Below, piece after piece: positions 21,498-33,293 of a stretch of DNA of 64,000 nucleotides. Origin of the DNA: Camillea tinctor (Eukaryota > Ascomycota > Sordariomycetes > Xylariales > Xylariaceae); contig MU394088.1 in assembly GCA_022578605.1 (NCBI GenBank), forward strand, positions 186,001-250,000, given 5' to 3'. The notes under the pieces are model-generated. The model searched no databases. It saw nothing but the letters and a program-made list of their open reading frames with translations, and was not told where the DNA came from. Positions within the stretch are counted from its first letter, which is position 1. Each line of letters starts with the position of its first letter. A program made the position numbers and the translations under genes.

Positions 21498-23133
21498 AAA
21501 AACAGCAAACTTAAGGAAAGAGGGGGAAGAAGTAACTGAATACCGGAAGAAATTGAGCTATTTCTTGAAAAGCATAGCGATTATTTTTTTATTAGGAGCA
21601 CCTATCTTGCATTCTTGGGGGGAATTGAAAAAAAAAAAACTTTAGGGGAAAGGGGAGGGTTGCTGAGTTATTTTCCTCCAGCGCTTGATATATTTTTTTC
21701 AGTTCCTTTATATCCATTTGGAGTTGATGAAGCAGGGTAAACAATAAAAATATATCACAGAAGACTTGAGAAGTCATTCGGTTCATCTTATGGTTTTCAC
21801 TTGGAAGCAGTTATTCGTTGTGATATTTGTTCTATGGGGAGGGGGGTTTCTCCGGAATTACTAGTTTATACTCTTTCTCTATGATGGACGTCTATCAGAA
21901 GAGAGAAACTAATACGATAGGAGATGGTATTTTTAACTCTCATCTCATAGAAATAAATATACTATGAACTGATCGCTCAATCCTAATGCCATCTCACCCT
22001 CTTTTGTGTAAACGTAAATCGTAAGTCAATGTTTCTCAGGACCATGAAAGGGAAGGAAAAAAGGGAGGCGGGAGGAAAGGGATAGACGTTAGTTTTTTTT
22101 TTTTTTTTTTTCCCTACTGCGCCGCAGGAGATGGTGAATCGCAGTTTTGCCTGCGCCATCTGACTGCATTGTATATCCCGTCTGCGCTTGGACAGATTTG
22201 CGACCTCGCCCGCTCGGCACATATATCTAACCACGTATTAGTATGTAGTATATATGGTATATGGACGTGTCAACGTATATATGGAAGTACTGATGCGTCC
22301 ATCACCATTAGGCACTAAAACTGGAGAGCTTCAAGGTATGTATGATCTTAGTTATGTCTGAGTTTGAGAGGCTGGGGTATACTTACATAGCTCAGCTCGG
22401 CTGGGCTGGGCTTGGCTTGGCTTGGCTCAGCTCTGCTACGTACACTGCGCCGGTATAGATAACGATGGTTTTCTACGCTAAATTGAGACATAAGTACGCA
22501 CTTACACTTATATAGAGAGAGAGGATTGGGACAATGGAATCTGTTTAGGTAGGTAATCGGTACCTATCTGGTAATGTTCATCTTGGCGAACAGCCTTATA
22601 GGGTTTTCACATGCAAAATGTGATTCAATGTTAAAAGTCTGGGCTATATGCAGTTTATCTTGTTAGGACCTTGAGGTAGGGAACTTCCTTATAAAGCGGA
22701 TATGGCCCGAGTACCTGAGATTAGCAGGTACCTCTAGGACAAGGGCATAATTGGGTATGCAGGGTAAAAGCTTATTTTATACTAATGTATGCAAGTTTAT
22801 GTACGAAGACGAAGTATGGACCACTAACAAACACCGAGGTTCCCTTAAGTAGTACCTACCTAATAATAACATCCTCCATTGCAACCTCAACTACAAGTTC
22901 GACTCGCCAAAGTCACAGCCTTGGAAGTGAACGTAATCCGATAGCCCCGTTCTCTCTTCTCTCCTCTTCTCTCCCCACTACTAGGTAAAGTCATGATTTG
23001 ACAACATAATATACGATTGTCAATTTTTATTAACGTTCCCTCATTCGTTCCATATTGTGTCTTTCTTTTCCCCCACAGTCACTCGCTTCATCATTATTTC
23101 TACTTATTATTTCTTCTCCCTCGCGACGTAAAT
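21498..23133. other. Intergenic, 1.6 kb
   Basis: 3' region of the secreted-protein gene and promoter of the kinase gene. Includes a 19-nt T run at 22093-22111, a GGCTT/GGCTC-rich patch near 22391-22435 and several TAGGTA hexamers. No gene seen. Confidence 0.55.
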
Positions 23134-24783
23134 ATGGCCAACGAGCCCAGTTGTGATGAAGTTTTGGTGTTCGGAAACGGGGTCTCTATTGCCATAGCAG
23201 GCAATTCCCTTGTTGTTAAAGGTATAGCTCTGTCTTTACTCTTCTATAGTAGTATATAACTGACATAGAATCCCCCCTCCATAGACTCAACGACGGCTAA
23301 ACGTAATCGAACCAAATTCTGCGGCTTTCCCCTGGGCAGCGCTCCCGCCGGCTTCTCGATCCCCTTATATAACGTCCTCTGGGCCGAGATCGCCGACAAT
23401 GCTCTCGTTATCGACTACGCTACCCCAGCATCTCCCAAGAAACATGTGCGTGCCGCGAAGCTACGGTATGAGCTCGGCGAGCAGCCGGCCCACGCGATCG
23501 AGTCGTGGATAGAGGTGCTCTTAGCGAAAGCCTACAAGACAGCCCAGCGGCAGAAGCGCGCCAAGGTGCTCGTGAACCCGCACGCGGGGCCCGGCGGCGC
23601 CGTGAAGGTGTGGGAGCACGAGGTGCGGCCGCTCTTCGAGGCCGCGCACATGACCCTCGACGTGGTGCGCACGACGCACTCGGGCGAGGCCGTCGACATT
23701 TGTGCGCAGCTCGACATCGACGCCTACGATATCGTGATCCCGTGCTCCGGCGACGGGCTGCCCTACGAGGTCTTCAACGGCCTGGGCAAGCGGCCCGACG
23801 CGCGCCGGGCCCTCCACCAGCTCGCCGTCGCGCACATCCCCTGCGGCAGCGGCAACGCTATGAGCTGCAACCTCAACGGCACGCACCGGCCCAGCCTGGC
23901 TGCGTTGGCCATCATCAAGGGCGTGCGCACCCCCATCGACCTCATGAGCGTGACGCAGGGGTCGACGCGGACGCTGAGCTTCCTAAGCCAGTCGGTCGGC
24001 ATCATCGCTGAGGCCGACCTGGGGACCGAGAACCTGCGCTGGCTCGGCGCCGCCCGCTTCAACGTCGGCATCATCGAGCGCATCTTCAGCAAGAGGGTGT
24101 ACCCCTGCGATATCGCCGTCAAGGTTGAGATCAACGACAAGGCCGAGGTCAAGGCGCACTACCGTCGCGACCGGGAGGCCGACGACTTCCAGGAGCGCAA
24201 GGAGGGGGGTAGCAGCAGTCTCATCACCGATGAGTCTACGGGGGCCAGCGAGGCCGAGACGGGAGGAGATGGCTTGCCGCCATTGCGGTTCGGGACCATC
24301 AACGATAAGGTTCCCGATGACTGGGAAACAGGATCGTACGACAAGCTAGGGAACTTTTACTGCGGAAACGTAAGCTAACCCCTGAAAACAATTTTTCCCC
24401 CGGACTTGATGCTAATAAAAATTGGGAAACCATAGATGGCGTGGATGGCCCCCGACGCCAACTTCTTCACGGCGGCGTGCGCCAACGACGGGCTCATGGA
24501 CGTGGTGGTCAACGACGGCGACCTCTCGCCGATCAAGTACGTCGAGCTCATGACGTCGGTCGAGAACGGCAAGTTCTTCGACAACCCGCTCGTGTCGTAC
24601 CGCAAGGTCGCCGCCTACCGCTTCACCCCCCGCGACCAGCAGCACGGCTACATCAGCATCGACGGCGAGCGCGTCCCCTTCGAGCCCTTCCAGGTTGAGG
24701 TCCACCAGGGCCTCGGCACCGTCATCTCCAAGACGGGGAGGTACGAGGCGCCCGGGCCGTTAGGGTGGGAGAGTACCTCCTAG
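23134..24783 (+). CDS. Sphingoid long-chain base kinase (sphingosine kinase, LCB4/LCB5 family)
   Basis: Three exons, 23134-23221, 23285-24369 and 24436-24783, giving 506 aa. Exon junctions (G/AC giving D30, and CGN followed by MAWM) keep one frame through the whole kinase fold. The diacylglycerol-kinase-type catalytic domain begins near residue 122: NPHAGPGGA at 127-135 binds nucleotide phosphates, SGDGLPYEVFNGL at 184-196 is the sphingosine-kinase form of the GGDG signature, and PCGSGNA at 215-221 follows. The C-terminal part has CANDGLMDVVV and ISIDGERVPFEPF, the second lobe's conserved DGE strand. The enzyme phosphorylates dihydrosphingosine/phytosphingosine at internal membranes, feeding sphingolipid signalling and breakdown by the lyase. 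Residues around 245-295 form a charged, Ser/Gly-rich insert. The first donor (GTATAG) is weak but is the only one that fits. Converges on RRP1. Confidence 0.93.
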
Positions 24784-25527
24784 GTCAACTTTAGCTTGGG
24801 GATTATGAGTTAGGAAAAAGGGAGAAAGTGAAAAGAGGAAAGAGAGGGATACGACGAAGGGGTAATTAGGGAATTAATATTGTCTGTGTGTGTTTTTTCT
24901 TCGTGTTTTTGCAACGGAGACAAATAGATGTAATCGTGAAGCGGGGTGGATTCAGGAGACGTGGGGGAGAGGGGGGTGGAAACAAAAAGAGTTTGCGAAA
25001 GAGATACCCTTTATTTGTAAAAAAACAGAAAATAGCGAACCAATGTTGATATGTTCAGCGGGAAGATAATGAAAGGAGGGTGAAATAAGGCGGGGAGAGA
25101 GAGACTAACTAGGAGAGAAAATATGGTAAAGGGGTAGCTTAAAATGAATGATGGACGTAATCAATCCATCCGACAGTTTCGGACGGAGACTAGGAGCATA
25201 ATGATCAAAGTAATAACTATGGTATAGGTACATAGGTGTGTAGGTTATGTAAATTTACTGTCCGTTTCTTGTGTTCTTCAATATTGACCGGCGACTGTGA
25301 GGAGGTAGAAAACGTGAGAAAGGACCCTTATTTCTAGCTGCGATGGATGGATGGATGGATGTATTTGATAGCAGTATGTCATTGACCCCTATTCTCTTTT
25401 TGGCCTCTTTCTACCGTAATATTTCAAAACGCCGCCAACTCCGGGGGTTTCTTTATTTTATTGTCTCTCATTATTTTATTTTATATTTTGAGTAAGCGTT
25501 GCGATGGGAACTAGGTCAGAAAATTCT
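24784..25527. other. Convergent 3' spacer
   Basis: 744 bp between the kinase stop and the RRP1 stop. Purine-rich near the kinase end. No gene seen. Confidence 0.6.
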
Positions 25528-26578
25528 TCAGTCCTCGAAGCCGTCCCAATCGTCTCCAGGCGCTTTCCTGGTCGCCGTCTCGGCGTCTCCATCCCCCTCC
25601 TCATCCGATCTATTCCACGGCAGCCTCTCGTCGGCGAGGGACTCCTTGGCCCGGGCGCGCACGGGCTTGCAGGCTGACTTGGTCTGCACCTCGACCAGCT
25701 CGCGTATCCGGTCGAGGAACTCGCGCTTCTGCTCCTGTTCGCCGTCTTGCTGTTCCTCTGCCTCTTCGCCTTTTGTTCCCAGCAGACCCAGCTTCTCCGC
25801 CTCGTCCACCCATATATCAAGTACGTGCAGCCGCAGGCCCACAGGCACCTTGGCCAGATCCCCCGTCGTCTCGAGGGGCCACTCCGCGAACACGGCGAGC
25901 ATGGCGTCCGCGCGGTCGAATTCCTTTTCTCCCTGCTTTTCTTCTTCTTCTTCTCCTCCCCTGCTCTCACCGCCCTTGCGCTCCCTCAGCGCCTTCCCAT
26001 TCCTGCTCTTCTTACTCTTGCCACCACTCCCCCCTTCGCCCCCCCTCTTCCTCTTCTTATTCTTCCTGTCCCCGAACCCTTCCACCACCCACCCCCAGCT
26101 GGCGCCCACGACGCGCCGCACGAGCAGCAGGAACTTCTCCATGCGCAGGACGTCGATACCGGTGGTCCACTCGCGCGCCACCGTGGCCCAGAAGGCGGCG
26201 GTCCAGGCGGGCACGGCGCGCTCGGAGGGCAGCGCGCGCGCGAGCCCGGCCAGGTCCGCGCACAGCTGCTGCTGCGGCAGCGCGCGGTCGCACATCCACA
26301 GGCTGTAGAACAGGCCCTTCCAGAGCTTCAGGTTGTCGGTCTCGCTGAGGGGCCGCGCGCCCGAGAGGAAGGCGCGCAGGGTGGTGAGGGAGGAGTCGCG
26401 GAGCTTGCGGTCTGGAGATTGGGGGGGGGAAGAGGTTAGCTTGGTCGGGGGAGGAAAGGAGGGAAGGGAAGGGAAGGGAAGGGAAGGGGAGACGAATGGG
26501 AAGGGGGAAGAGAGGCGAACCGCTTGAGGCGAGGTTTTTTATAAATGGCATGCTCGCCGTGGTATCGTTGGCGGCCAT
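25528..26578 (-). CDS. RRP1: Ribosomal RNA-processing protein 1 (Nop52 family)
   Basis: Two exons, 26521-26578 and 25528-26411, giving 313 aa. The join restores the family N-terminus PFIKNLASS-DRKLRDSS, followed by LRAFLSG and LKLWKGLFYSLWMCDR, with the QQQ after it. These are hallmark Nop52/RRP1 segments (helical repeat fold). FDRADAMLAVFAEWPLE and GLRLHVLDIWVDEAEKL are further family blocks. Between them, roughly residues 135-185, is a Lys/Arg/Gly-then-Glu-rich insert that looks like a nucleolar targeting segment. RRP1 is a nucleolar factor needed for 27S pre-rRNA processing and early 60S assembly. The donor, GTTCGC, is far from consensus, yet no other site preserves the protein. The 109-nt intron carries a GGGAA repeat on the opposite strand. 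The protein ends in an acidic DDWDGFED. Confidence 0.9.
26461..26490. repeat. (GGGAA)6 repeat inside the RRP1 intron
   Basis: Six tandem GGGAA units fill much of the 109-nt intron 26412-26520. On the transcribed RNA this reads TTCCC, giving a long pyrimidine tract before the acceptor. Confidence 0.85.
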
Positions 26579-28602
26579 GGTGGTGGTGGTAGGTTGAGGA
26601 TGAGAGGGTCCCTCTGGTGGGGGAAGAGAGAGAGAGGACGATAGGAGTTAAGAGTTTTTGGTTCCTTTTTATTGTAAATTCCTATTTTCTTTATTTTAAA
26701 GTCGGCAGTAGGATATCTCTTTAGAATAATTGTTTGTATATTTGACGTTGATCCGTCCAATTGGTGAAAATAGGATTATTACTATCGAATGTCGCAAAAG
26801 ATGATATAAAAAAAGAAGAACCAAAGCTTAAGAGAAAAAAAAAAAGTTGGTCCCGCAGTGATGAGAAATGCGGAATTCGTTCCGTAATCCGCCCCGCAAT
26901 TCTTTTTAAGTTCCCCTCCAGTCCCCCTGGATCCTGTAAGTACTACTTACTATGTAACCTACTATAAATGCCTACTATCTACCCTATAAGAAACCTTTAA
27001 CTGGCACTAATCTATCAGATGTAGTGACCAGTAGATAAAGTCTGCATATCTATATGAAGCTTAAACCTCTCGCATAGGTACTATTTATTACCTAGGTACC
27101 TAACCTATATAGACATTAAAAGGGCAATACGTATTAGAAAATTGAAACGTATCTTACTTTATCTGCACAAGAGATTATTTTGCCGGTAATACCTACAGAT
27201 AGCCAATTCCCTTTCGGATCTAGATTCCTGATTTGGGGGAGGGTATAGATAAGTCGATAGTACCTAGAGGAACAAGAGTATGGTTCTATGATACTATAGG
27301 TCCGGTACATCTGCATACCTATTGTAGAGCTCTAGTTTCAGCCGAGGTTTATTCTACTTGTTAGCTGTGGCATGATTGTTGCGTATGTAGTATTCACCTG
27401 GGGTTTTCAGGTAACCTGACCTAGACACACCAGTAAAGATTAAGATGAATTTACCCAAACTAGGAGCCTTTCGGCCGTGGAATCAATCTCGGGTTAAACA
27501 GGTAAGCAACACCAGTAAGTATATATCTATAGGTACCTATATACCAAAGTAATGCTTTTGCTTGGATACGGATCAGAAACTCAATCGTCCATACAGGGTT
27601 ATCACAAATAATAAACTTTCACAAGCATATAGTTTCCCGTAATATTGGGGACAAGGTTCATTAACGGGAATAGAAGCAATACCCCAAAAAAGGTGACTAT
27701 GATATCAGCCGCATTCCCATTAAGCATGGTAAGTAGAGTTAGAGGTAAGTAAATAGGTAAGCTTTGACTATTTCGTAGTCCCATGTCCATAAGAATAAGG
27801 AAACAATCTGATCATTAGACATCCATCCCATTCCCGTCCTTCCCCTCCTGGCACAGAATAACGGCGGGATTGAGTAAGCTAGCTTCATGATGGTCCAATT
27901 ACCCTGATTTCACATGCCTCTTCCCTCCCTCCCTTATATAAGACCGAAAACTCCTGTACTCAATGTTCTTTCCGTAGAAAGAAAAGAACCGGAAAACGGG
28001 TAGAGAAACAAAAAAAAGAATAGGGGTATTTGTTCCGAAAATAAAAATCCAGATGCAAGATATTTAATCAAGTAGAAAATTGAAAGGAGAAAATGAAACA
28101 GCAGGTGGCCCGCCAAAAGAAAACCGACCAATAATGATTATGGATTAATGTTGTGGGAAAAGGGGGTAAAAAAATGACGGATCGAGGCCGGTTTGGGGGG
28201 GTTGAATGATAATAATAGTGTGTATGTGTTGATGAATGGCGTAAACCGACCTCACGAGCTTGTGGGGCAGAAGAGGAAGCTAGAGTAAGGGAGCCATAGT
28301 GAAAGAAAGCTACGCTATGCTCTCCAAATCCAGAAAGAACCCCGAGAATCGAAAGAGGGTAGTTATTTACTTAGTGGCATGGCGCCGAGATGAGACGTGG
28401 GATCACACGGTGAACACCGATACCATCGCTTTGCGTCTTGCACATGCGGCTACTGCGCGATAAAGCTGGAAAGTTACGACGGTGTCGAGCCAAGACCGGA
28501 GAGGGGAAAAAGCGTGGAGAAGGAAGAGGAAGAGGTGGTGATAGTGGTGGTGGAGGAGGAGGAGGAGGAGGAGAAGGAGGAATCTAGTGCTGGCAACTGT
28601 TG
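26579..28602. other. Intergenic, 2.0 kb
   Basis: Promoter of RRP1 and 3' region of the UBTD gene. Rich in TACCTA/TAGGTA hexamers between 26930 and 27560. A GAG-rich microsatellite at 28541-28580 lies just past the UBTD stop. No gene seen. Confidence 0.55.
28541..28580. repeat. (GAG)n microsatellite in UBTD 3' region
   Basis: GTG/GAG-rich tract immediately downstream (in gene sense) of the stop at 28603-28605. It is likely part of the 3' untranslated region. Confidence 0.75.
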
Positions 28603-29837
28603 CTACCGGTTGAACACGAGAGCATTCACCACGTGGCCCTTTTTCCATCCCTGGCTTGGTAACGATGCGTTTTCCTTCAGAATCTTGCCCATGTAGGCCA
28701 CACGTACGCGTTTCGTCGATGGTAACTATGGACTAGTGTAAGCAAAGCAAACAAGATATTTTTGGGGGGGAGGGGAGAAGAGGAGTAAGGGAAGAAGAAA
28801 CCCATCACACAAATAATGAAAGCAATATACGTACCCCTGACTCCTCTTCGATCTTCCTCGTCATGCTCCTGACCGTCTCGTCGGATCCCAAGCTGACGAT
28901 GACGTCGGGATAGTTCTCGCTTAGTCTCGCGCGCACTTTGACCAGGTTCTTGACGTCGACAACGGCCTTGCCTTTTTCTTCCCTGCGCCGCAATGCTTCG
29001 TCTTCGTCTACCTCTTCTACGTTGTCCTCCTCGCCGGTCAGGTCCTCTTCGCCTTTGTGATTCGCGGCGGCGCTACCAGCCCGCGTACCGCTGTCCTCGG
29101 CCACGTTGGCGGGGTCGCATACGATCCATTCAGGGAGGGCGTAGTAGTTGCCCAGAGCATCGTAGACGCCGTTGGCCAGGTTGCCAGTAGGTAGGGTCAC
29201 TTCGGCAGCTCGCAGAATACTCTGGGCGGTGGCTAAAGCCTCGGCGCTATCCTGGTCGCTCGGTGTTTGGCTGGTGCTGGCCCGGCTGATGTCTGCCTCC
29301 CACAGAACCTCCAGAGCAGCTCGGATAACCTGCCAGACCTCAGTCCTCCCCGTAACTCTCGTGTCAAAGAAGTCTGCGCGCTCTGTGTCCAGATCGGTGC
29401 GTGTCCAGGCTCGGTCGCGTGCCACCCATTCGTGACGTCGCAAGGGCTTGTCTATATGTTGCGCGAGAGGTTGACGGTGATGGTGATCTGTTCGATGCCT
29501 GTGCGCATGGGCTGGTGACTCTGGACGATGAGAGGTAGCTCGGGTAGCGGGCGTGCTCTCATCGGTGACCGAGGGCTGGAGCGGGGGCGAGTTGATGGCG
29601 CGCGCAGACGGCGAGGGGGCGCCATCTGGGTAGGGCGCATTGGAGCCCGAGGGGCTCGAGAAACAACAGCCCTACGATTGAACGGCTAACAGTTAGCTAG
29701 CTGAGAGAGGGACAACAATAGATTATGGAATTGATGTAGGTAGGTATGTAGGAAAACACATAGGAGGTATAGTACTAAGGATTAGTTGTGGACGATCTTG
29801 AAGATCCATCACATATACACCACACACCATACACCAT
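28603..29837 (-). CDS. UBTD-type ubiquitin-like domain protein with N-terminal acylation signal
   Basis: Coding exons 28835-29671 and 28603-28725 are firm. The first exon seems to be only an ATG, near 29828-29837, spliced onto GGC TGT TGT TTC at 29671, giving about 320 aa beginning MGCCFSS. This is a textbook N-myristoylation (G2) plus palmitoylation (C3, C4) signal, so the protein should sit on a membrane. A Ser/Pro/His-rich linker follows. The UBTD/DC-UbP N-terminal domain starts near residue 78 with LRRHEWVARD and includes DFFDTRVTGR, GNLANGVYDALGNYY and LPEWIVCDP. The C-terminal ubiquitin-like fold runs from VKVRARLSENYPD across the second junction to VRVAYMGKILKE and ends HVVNALVFNR. In animals UBTD proteins bridge E2/E3 enzymes. 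In fungi the role is not established. The exact start ATG is uncertain: alternatives lie at 29828-29830, 29835-29837 and 29913. Confidence 0.85.
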
Positions 29838-31178
29838 ACACCAACCAAGGGTGGATAGAGGAGGGGCAAAAAAAAAAGATAAAAGACCGAAGAAGGAAAA
29901 TAAAAAACCAACCATTGCTTTTTTGCGCGCAAAGCTTCAACCGTTTTCGTTTATTATGGAGTAAGAAGGAATATCGACGTGGCTACAGTCGCAAGATGCA
30001 AGACGGCATATTCGGTTCAGATTTGTCTCGACCTTGGCTAAACAAAGAAATTCAGAAAAAAGTGGTAGTAAATAGTAAGTAGGATCAGAAGAAACAGATT
30101 CAGATTCAGAACCAGAACCAGAACCAGAATAAGAGGATTTATTTCCCTCGAAAGTTGCTTGTCGTGCGGGAGAGAACCTTGTTGAGTAACTTTTATTTTA
30201 TTTTTTCTTCTTCCTTTTTATCCTTTCTTAAAATTGTTATCCCTCTTTCTTTCTTTCTCTCTCTTTTTCTGCTCGTGCAAAAATCCAAAAGTTGAAAGTT
30301 GAAGGTTGGAGAGAGAACTGGAACCTGGAAACTGGAGAACTTCGCCCAAGCCCACCTGGGTCTAGCCTATCACTTTGAGTCTTACGATTGTAGAGAAACT
30401 AGGATTAGCAAGTGCCAAGACATTTAGTGGTCTTTTCAAGAGCGACTTCCTAGCTGTGCATATAAGAAAAAAGCGTTAAAAGAAATAAAAATAAAAATAA
30501 AAGTAGCGTCATTCCAAATCAGAACCAATACAGTTACAGCACTGTACGTACTTAAGACTACCTACCTGTAATATTCTACAAACTAGCAGATTAGGTTAGA
30601 TTTACAGTTAAGTTAGTGCAATGATACACCGCATAACGTCCCGTGTCCTAGTGCATCATGAATTGCCACCTGCTCTAAGGTGTGATTTACTGAAGGTAAT
30701 GTACAGACAACACAATGTATCATGCCAAAAAGTATCACAGGGACAAGTCACAAAAGGGGAAAAAAAGTGAGGGAATTGGGAATGACTAGTTGCAATGTCA
30801 CCCTATGAAACACAATCCATTTTCCTGCGTTTTTGCAACAACTCATCTGGTCTGACATACCTACATAGCCTACCTTATAAGCTACTACCTAGGTTGAGAC
30901 GTTTTGCTCTTCCACCATCGGCTACGTCGGGTAGGTATTATTTACAAACACAAACGCCCTGCGCCACGCCACTGCCGAGTAATCCTCTTTAATGCTTAGG
31001 TATGCTATCGGTTTGTATGATACATTGACAGGCTTTTGCTCTTTCTCTGTCCCTTTGCTTACCACCACCTCGTCATCATTATCTCCGCCGATCCCCGACC
31101 GGGCCCTTCACTTAGATACAATGCCTGAAGGTGAGGTAAATAATCGTGTGGGCTGGTAGGTACCCTATACAACCTGGA
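29838..31178. other. Intergenic, 1.3 kb
   Basis: Leader and promoter of the UBTD gene and 3' side of the H3K9 methyltransferase gene. Contains an imperfect CAGATT/CAGAAC repeat at about 30096-30128 and T/A-rich tracts. No gene seen. Confidence 0.55.
30096..30128. repeat. Imperfect CAGATT/CCAGAA hexamer repeat
   Basis: Tandem six-base units degrading from CAGATT to CAGAAC, about five copies, in non-coding DNA upstream of the UBTD gene. Confidence 0.7.
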
Positions 31179-32280
31179 TCACCAGAGATACCCTCTGCAG
31201 CTCTTGCTCCGGCACAAGCAGTGCGTCATGTCCTTCTGCTTCTCCGGGTCCAGCGCGTCGTTCTCCGAGTCGTCCACTCCGTCCACGTAGTCGAACGTGA
31301 GCTCCTCGCCGCGGGGTATGTCGCGGATGGCGAAGAGCGCCAGGTCGTGGAGGTGCTTGTCGGCGTGGTCGCCCACGCGCGCGAAGATGCGCAGGTTCGG
31401 CTCGCACGAGTGGTTGACGAACCGTGTCGGCCCCGACTTGTACTCGCCGTCCACCTCCAGCGGCGGCCCTTGCAGCCGCTCGTCGAGCGAGTCCGGGTCT
31501 GAGAATTTATCCAGCGCGAACAGGTACACGTCCTTGCGCTGTGCGATGTGCGACCGCGCCCGCCGCCGGTTAGCCTCCTCCGCCGTGATCACCTCCCCGA
31601 TGTACTTGTCCACGAATTGGCCCTTCTTGATGTCCACCGTGCTCCGCACGCCCCACCCCCGGTTCGCCGTCCGGAAGATCTGCAGGGGCACCTTGCGGCC
31701 CCTCTCCACCACGCGGTTGGGGCAGTCCTTGCCGCATGCACAGCTCTCGTGGCACTCGTAGATGGGGTTGCGCGAGGTGAGGATCTTGGACCGGAGGAGC
31801 CCAGCCTTGGCGCCGTGCGCGTGGTACGCATAGACCCTCTTGCGGTAGGGCGCCCCATGGGGGGAGTCGGTGGTAGCAGCTTCGTCGTCGTCATCATCGT
31901 CGTCGTCGGAGCTGTCGTCCTCCTCGACGTCCTGCAGACAGTTGCAGGTATCGTACTGGCAGTCCTCTCCGTCGGTACACTCGCAGCCGGTCAGGAACTC
32001 CTCCCTAGTTGGTTCCACACCTTTTCCGAGGACCGAGCTATGCATGAAGTGAAAGCTAGCGCGGAGCACTTCATCGTCTTCAGTATTGATGATAGTGACG
32101 GGATACTGTGCATGTGTGGTAAAAGAGCGGATTTGACAGAAGTGACAGTTGCGCTTCTCAGCTTCGTGACCCTAGCAAATCATTCTGTAAGATCTGTAGG
32201 GTTGGATATTGGCTTTCTTCTAAGTCGTAACTCACCTCTTCACCGTGGTGAAAGAAATGCTGCCGTGTAGCCTCTTCCAT
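31179..32280 (-). CDS. dim-5: Histone H3 lysine-9 methyltransferase, DIM-5/Clr4/SUV39 family
   Basis: Two exons, 32236-32280 and 31179-32171, giving 345 aa. N. crassa DIM-5 is about 330 aa. The intron of 63 nt starts GTGAGT. The pre-SET zinc cluster has all nine cysteines: GCEC and DCQ with TCNC (residues 78-92), then YEC, SCAC and DCP about 50 residues later. SET motifs are GWGVRS, RFVNHSCEPN (268-274 core) and ELTFDY with F308 and catalytic Y310. F at the position before DY fits a trimethylating enzyme. The post-SET HCLCRSKSC (C333, C335, C340) completes the active site. There is no chromodomain, as in DIM-5. The enzyme marks heterochromatin and, in fungi with RIP, directs DNA methylation through HP1. 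An Asp run encoded by a GAC/GAT microsatellite sits between the two halves of the zinc cluster. Confidence 0.95.
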
Positions 32281-33293
32281 GGTGTGAATTTACCTTGGAA
32301 TGTTGATCGTCTAACTTAGGACTGTTGTCACCGGGCCTGGAGATTTTGTGTGCCCAGGCAAGAAACTGCCATGGCTGTGTCCAGGTATTACCGGTGTAGA
32401 AGTAGAGTAAACGTAGACGGTGTGAAGGTTGTGGAAAGGTAATAAAAGGTGGAGATGTGGTGTCTGGTGTAGTATGTACATGTACTACCTATGACTAGGT
32501 ACTATGTGCGTGGGTGGAAAGTAGAAAGTATGGAGTGTGACGAACGGAGCTTGACACACGCGAACAACGCGCAATAGATAAACTCCAGTATTATCTTATC
32601 CAGTACTAGGTTAAGTGATTAGATAACGTGTTGAACCAGTCCCGCTTCTCTGCATCAAGGACCCACCTTGTGTAGGTTCCAGGTACATAGTAGGAATTAT
32701 ACATAAGCTGATAAGTTACATAGGTACAAACGAAAGAAAAGGAGGTTAACGTAGAATATCAGTTGAAAGATACAGGATGTTTGGAACTGTATCAAAGGGG
32801 GAAAATATGAGATATGTTTAGGTTAGTAACATATGCATATTTTTCTTTTCTGTCTGAAATAAGAAAATTAATTAACACAGAAAAGCATAGAAAAGTTTCA
32901 CTTTGTAAGCTTGGTCTTATGTACTAACGCATGAATATAAGAACCACACCATACGTAAAGTATGATGCCGTCGTTAATTATATATGCCCCTTGCTTTGAT
33001 AGAAAAACGTGCTATAGAAGAAGAAATATATTAACATTTCTATAAGTACCGACATGTAACATTACATAAATTGCATTGGGCCTTGGCTATTTAACATTGG
33101 TGAAAATAGCCTGTTCTGGGTAGAGGCGAGAGGAGTTACCCCTTTCGCAGTTGAGTCCTTATCCCCTTATATACTAGGTAGATCATCTATAAAATAACCA
33201 CCTAGGCTTCCCATTGATGGAGTACACTAACCTAGATGATAAAGCAACTAAGATCCCTCTGACTATTCCCCGCTATCAATCCTCGTAGAAATC
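32281..33293. other. Divergent promoter region, 1.0 kb
   Basis: Between the methyltransferase (leftward) and the DUF8021 gene (rightward). AT-rich from 32700 on. No gene or element recognised. Confidence 0.55.
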
